NCBI RefSeq assembly: GCF_014541205.1
Contig: NZ_CP061280.1
Coordinates: 2,062,798 to 2,126,797 of the forward strand
DNA: 64,000 nt
Origin: Mannheimia bovis
Lineage (GTDB): Bacteria > Pseudomonadota > Gammaproteobacteria > Enterobacterales > Pasteurellaceae
Direction of reading: 5' to 3'
The position numbers and the translations under genes were made by a program. The notes beneath the pieces were generated by a model. It was not told the DNA's origin. It made no database searches and saw nothing but the letters and a program-made list of their open reading frames with translations. Of this stretch, positions 60,799 through 64,000 are shown in pieces; position 1 is the first letter of the stretch, and each line of letters opens with the position of its first letter.

Positions 60799-61539
60799 TT
60801 AAGCCACTTCATTCTGATGATTTCTGTGAAGTTTAATCCAGTTGTAATAACCATAAATAGAGTTACAAAGATACATCACATACATCACTAATAACGGTAA
60901 GCTGGTTTCGCCGTTTTGGAAGTACATTGCCGTCCAAAGTGAAATCGTCATAATATTAACGATAATCCACAACGCCCATTGTTCACGGTAACGTAGCACC
61001 ATTAGGATTTGAGCCACAATTGAAATAACCACTGTTGCTCCATCAAGTAACGGTAAAGCACTATCTAAATATTTCAGTAATTCAACATAAAGGAATGTAC
61101 CGATAATTGCCGAGATAATCACAATCCCCCACTGCTTAGCGGTTAAGGCTTTTGCAATCACTTCTTCTACCCCTGCATTATTTACCGTATTTTGGCTTGT
61201 CATATTTTTACGCCAAAAATAGAAACCGATAAATTGCACCGGCACATAAACGAGTAAATTTAACATCATCTCGCCATAAAGCTGGAAAGTGTATGAAATA
61301 TAAGCATAAAGCGAAACGGAAATTAAACCGAAAAAGTAGTTACTGATTTTGCCCTTACCTACAAAAACGACGCATAAAATACCCGTAATTGCCGCGATGG
61401 TGGCAATCCAGCTATCCGGTTGGTAAATAAAAATGGCGATTTGTATCGCAAGGAAAGTCAGCAGCCACCCTGCTTCAAATTTAGTCCAACCACCGAAAAG
61501 TTCTTGCTTTAATTTTGTTGAAAATGATGAATCTTGCAT
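60799..61539 (-). CDS. pnuC: Nicotinamide riboside transporter PnuC
   Basis: This 246-aa membrane protein starts at the ATG at 61539 after GGAGACA; a longer frame from 61599 is possible. It has about seven hydrophobic segments: WLLTFLAIQIAIFIYQPDSW, GILCVVFVGKGKISNYFFGLISVSLYAYIS, QFIGFYFWRKNM and GATVVISIVAQILMVLRYREQWALWIIVN. Pasteurellaceae cannot make NAD de novo, so pnuC is a key V-factor uptake gene. The operator for NadR was not recognised. Confidence 0.93.
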   Translation of the reverse strand: MQDSSFSTKLKQELFGGWTKFEAGWLLTFLAIQIAIFIYQPDSWIATIAAITGILCVVFVGKGKISNYFFGLISVSLYAYISYTFQLYGEMMLNLLVYVPVQFIGFYFWRKNMTSQNTVNNAGVEEVIAKALTAKQWGIVIISAIIGTFLYVELLKYLDSALPLLDGATVVISIVAQILMVLRYREQWALWIIVNIMTISLWTAMYFQNGETSLPLLVMYVMYLCNSIYGYYNWIKLHRNHQNEVA

Positions 61540-61617
61540 ATATGTCTCCAATATAAAAAATACATTCCAAATAATAGAGTATAAAAACAAAAAAAGCAAA
61601 ATTTAGTAAAGGAAATT

Positions 61618-62496
61618 TTACTTAGATTTGATATCGCCTTTTCTTACTTCTGTACTTACGTCTCCTGAACGCATTTCTGTAGTTACTGCGGTTCCTGAAC
61701 GTTTAAAGGTATAGTCTGCTTTGCTGAACTCGCCTGTTTGATTATTTAAGAAGAAATGGCGATATTCATTTACCCATAACGCCGTTGCCCCACAGACTGC
61801 CACAGGCATCACTACCAAATTCACAAATGGGAGCATCGTAAATAAGCTCACTAACGCACCAAAGGTAAAATTAAGCGTGCGGTATTGTGTAAGTGCATTT
61901 CGCATACGCTGAAAGCTGATTTTATGGTTATCAAACGGATAGTCGCAATACTGAATGGCAATTAACCACGCCCCAAACATAAAGGTAAGAATAGGCACAA
62001 TTGTTTGCCCCACCACAGGTAAAAAACCAAGTACAAAAAGGGCAATTAATCTTGGAATGCTATACATCATTTTTTGCCACTCACGTTTTAGCATTCTTGG
62101 CACATCTTTTAACATTGCCCCGAAAGACATATCACCCAATGGCTCGCCCGTGAGTTGTAGTTCAACTTTTTCAGCCAGCAAAGCATTAAAAGGAGCAGCT
62201 ACAAAGTTTGCTAATGTGGTAAAGGCAAAATAAAAGCCAACTAAAATCATCAAAAAAATCAGCGGAATGAGAATAAAGCTAAGCCATTCCAACCAAGTTG
62301 GTAACATTAATGCCAACAACCCGCCAATGTTGGCAAAAAACGCCCATATCAGCCCAACCATTAACAGGGTATTAATCAAAATCGGAAAAATCACAAAGGG
62401 TAAAAATTGGCGTTGCAGCAACAATTTCCAGCCATAAATAAAGTAGTGAAAACCAAGCCCTATCTGAGTTTGTGGCTGTGAAAAAGCAGAAGACAT
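61618..62496 (-). CDS. cysZ: Sulfate transporter CysZ
   Basis: This ~292-aa protein is read from the second ATG (62496). Hydrophobic hairpins (FVIFPILINTLLMVGLIWAFF, FILIPLIFLMILVGFYFAFTTLANFVAAPFNALLAEKVE, LIALFVLGFLPVVGQTIVPILTFMF) fit CysZ. It is ~40 residues longer than E. coli CysZ (253 aa); part of the extra length is a charged C-terminal tail with repeated EMRSGDVS/EVRKGDIK units. CysZ imports sulfate for cysteine synthesis. Confidence 0.9.
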   Translation of the reverse strand: MSSAFSQPQTQIGLGFHYFIYGWKLLLQRQFLPFVIFPILINTLLMVGLIWAFFANIGGLLALMLPTWLEWLSFILIPLIFLMILVGFYFAFTTLANFVAAPFNALLAEKVELQLTGEPLGDMSFGAMLKDVPRMLKREWQKMMYSIPRLIALFVLGFLPVVGQTIVPILTFMFGAWLIAIQYCDYPFDNHKISFQRMRNALTQYRTLNFTFGALVSLFTMLPFVNLVVMPVAVCGATALWVNEYRHFFLNNQTGEFSKADYTFKRSGTAVTTEMRSGDVSTEVRKGDIKSK

Positions 62497-62610
62497 AATC
62501 ATTCCTTATTTTTTATCAAAAATTTGTTAGAAATATGGTAAGCTACGCACACTATTTTCGCAAATATGAAAATGTATTTTTTACTGATTATTTAAAATAA
62601 AGAGGACACA

Positions 62611-63510
62611 ATGGAACTGCATATTATTTTCTTTATTCTAGCCGGATTATTGATTGCGGTCTTAATCGGCTTTAGTATTTGGTCTGCCCGCCGTGAAAAA
62701 TCGAACATTTTCTCAAACACTTTTTCAAGCAGACCTGTTGTTGTACCTCCTCCAAGTAGTGAACTAAATAACAACATTCCTGATTCATTGCAGCCGCAAG
62801 CTAATGAATATCAAGCTATGGCTGTGCCGGAAGAAAATCCACAGCAGATCCAACAGGAAGTGGAAAGCTCATTGCAAAATATCAAAATCAGCTTACCAAG
62901 CCAGCCAGAAGTCCAAACTGTACAACCTGTCCAACAACCTATGGCGGAGCCTGTTAGCACTTATGGGCAGCAAATTTCTAATCAGCAACATATTCAAAAT
63001 ACACCTGATTTTGCGAACCCAGCCATTAATGTTGCTGTTGCTCCTGAACAAGAAGTACAAGTTGCACCTGTAGAAGAAAGCGAAGTTGTACAAACCGGAC
63101 AGGAAGAAAATCCATTTGTAACGCTTTATGTTTACGCACCGCAAAATGAGCCGTTCCGTGGCGATTATGTGGTTCATTATTTAGAAGAAGTTGGATTACG
63201 TTTTGGCGAACACCAAATTTTCCACCGCCACCAACACATTGACGATTCGCTCAGCCCGATTATTTTCAGTGCGGCAAACTTAATGAACCCGGGTACATTT
63301 GATTTACACAATATTGCTAACTTCTCCACCGCTGGATTAGTACTATTTATGCAGTTACCGACTGAAGGCAACGATATTGTGAATATGAAATTATTACTGA
63401 GCAATGCGGAACATTTGACATCATCACTCGGCGGTTATTTATATGACGATGCTCAACAACCGTTTAGCGAAGAATCTCGCCAGCGTTATATGCAACGTGT
63501 AATGCGTTAA
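62611..63510 (+). CDS. zipA: Cell division protein ZipA
   Basis: This 299-aa protein has an N-terminal TM (LHIIFFILAGLLIAVLIGFSIWS), then a charged and Pro/Gln/Val-rich linker (~30-165). The C-terminal FtsZ-binding beta domain follows (~165-299): NPFVTLYVYAPQNEPFRGDYVVHYLEEVGLRFGEHQIFHRH, then MNPGTFDLHNIANFSTAGLVLFMQLP. It tethers FtsZ to the membrane at midcell. Upstream of ligA as in E. coli. Confidence 0.95.
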   Translation: MELHIIFFILAGLLIAVLIGFSIWSARREKSNIFSNTFSSRPVVVPPPSSELNNNIPDSLQPQANEYQAMAVPEENPQQIQQEVESSLQNIKISLPSQPEVQTVQPVQQPMAEPVSTYGQQISNQQHIQNTPDFANPAINVAVAPEQEVQVAPVEESEVVQTGQEENPFVTLYVYAPQNEPFRGDYVVHYLEEVGLRFGEHQIFHRHQHIDDSLSPIIFSAANLMNPGTFDLHNIANFSTAGLVLFMQLPTEGNDIVNMKLLLSNAEHLTSSLGGYLYDDAQQPFSEESRQRYMQRVMR

Positions 63511-63532
63511 TTGCAAAAATAATTGTTTTTTC

Positions 63533-63559
63533 GACCGCTTGTTACAAGCGGTCTTTTTT
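63533..63559 (+). terminator. Compact USS inverted-pair terminator between zipA and ligA
   Basis: GACCGCTTGT immediately followed by TACAAGCGGTC and a T6 run makes a tight hairpin of two overlapping uptake signals. It is the clearest USS-as-terminator case in the window. Confidence 0.85.
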
Positions 63560-63563
63560 GTAG

Positions 63564-64000
<437 letters not shown>

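Overview
The window is ordinary chromosomal DNA from a Pasteurellaceae bacterium of the Mannheimia/Actinobacillus pleuropneumoniae lineage. The evidence is AT-rich DNA (roughly 40% GC by eye), many copies of the uptake signal core ACAAGCGGT (the 'Apl-type' USS, not the Haemophilus influenzae AAGTGCGGT type), and a met ABC operon ending in three tandem 28-30 kDa lipoprotein genes, the arrangement described as plpA-plpB-plpC in Mannheimia haemolytica. Coding density is very high. No prophage, insertion sequence or CRISPR array was seen, and no gap above 300 bases lacks a gene.

Layout. 0-2.4 kb: ptsN end, rapZ, ubiI. 2.5-3.8 kb: two paralogous lipoproteins. 3.9-8.3 kb (minus): metN-metI-plpA-plpB-plpC behind a promoter overlapped by MetJ boxes. 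8.5-13.5 kb: a GST, cysS, an AT-rich HNH-type gene inserted between cysS and ppiB, ppiB, and an AEC transporter. 13.5-20.2 kb: formate dehydrogenase cluster fdhD / fdxG (selenocysteine UGA) / fdxH / fdxI / fdhE. 20.2-26.0 kb: gor, yqhA, a nitroreductase, rep, and a Met-Leu-Gln-Gln tRNA operon. 26.2-31.7 kb (minus): aroE, tsaC, yrdD, yqfB, recX, recA, pabC-like, pabB-like. 31.8-43.0 kb: rmuC, pabA, prfA, a lipoprotein, an ASCH-PrmC fusion, sirB1, kdsA, a 2-hydroxyacid dehydrogenase, lolCDE. 43-46.8 kb (minus): SLC13 transporter, rluB, yciO. 46.9-50.5 kb: trpE-trpG-tautomerase-trpD behind a TrpR operator. 50.5-55.7 kb: GST, methyltransferase, tRNA-Asp, a SufE-family gene, clpPX, lpxK, ycaR. 55.7-58.8 kb (minus): kdsB, trxB, cnoX, glpE. 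58.8-64 kb: exbB-exbD-tonB, pnuC, cysZ, zipA, and the start of ligA.

Functional themes are methionine uptake under MetJ control, anaerobic/respiratory formate oxidation with a Sec enzyme and its maturation factors, folate and tryptophan branches from chorismate, lipoprotein sorting (LolCDE), KDO/lipid A synthesis (kdsA, kdsB, lpxK), and TonB energisation.

The items most worth a second look are: (1) a PrmC release-factor methyltransferase fused to a complete ASCH domain; (2) the HNH-family gene inserted between cysS and ppiB, with a seven-G run that puts an upstream ATG exactly one base out of frame; (3) the MetQ paralogue PlpB, which has lost the histidine of the ligand-site FQH motif, with terminator-like hairpins between the tandem lipoprotein genes; (4) uptake signal sequences that encode the lipobox Thr-Ala-Cys of lipoproteins; and (5) a trp operon with a TrpR operator but no room for a leader peptide. 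I did not find a clearly undescribed multi-gene system. All family calls come from reading the translated sequence, with no database search.
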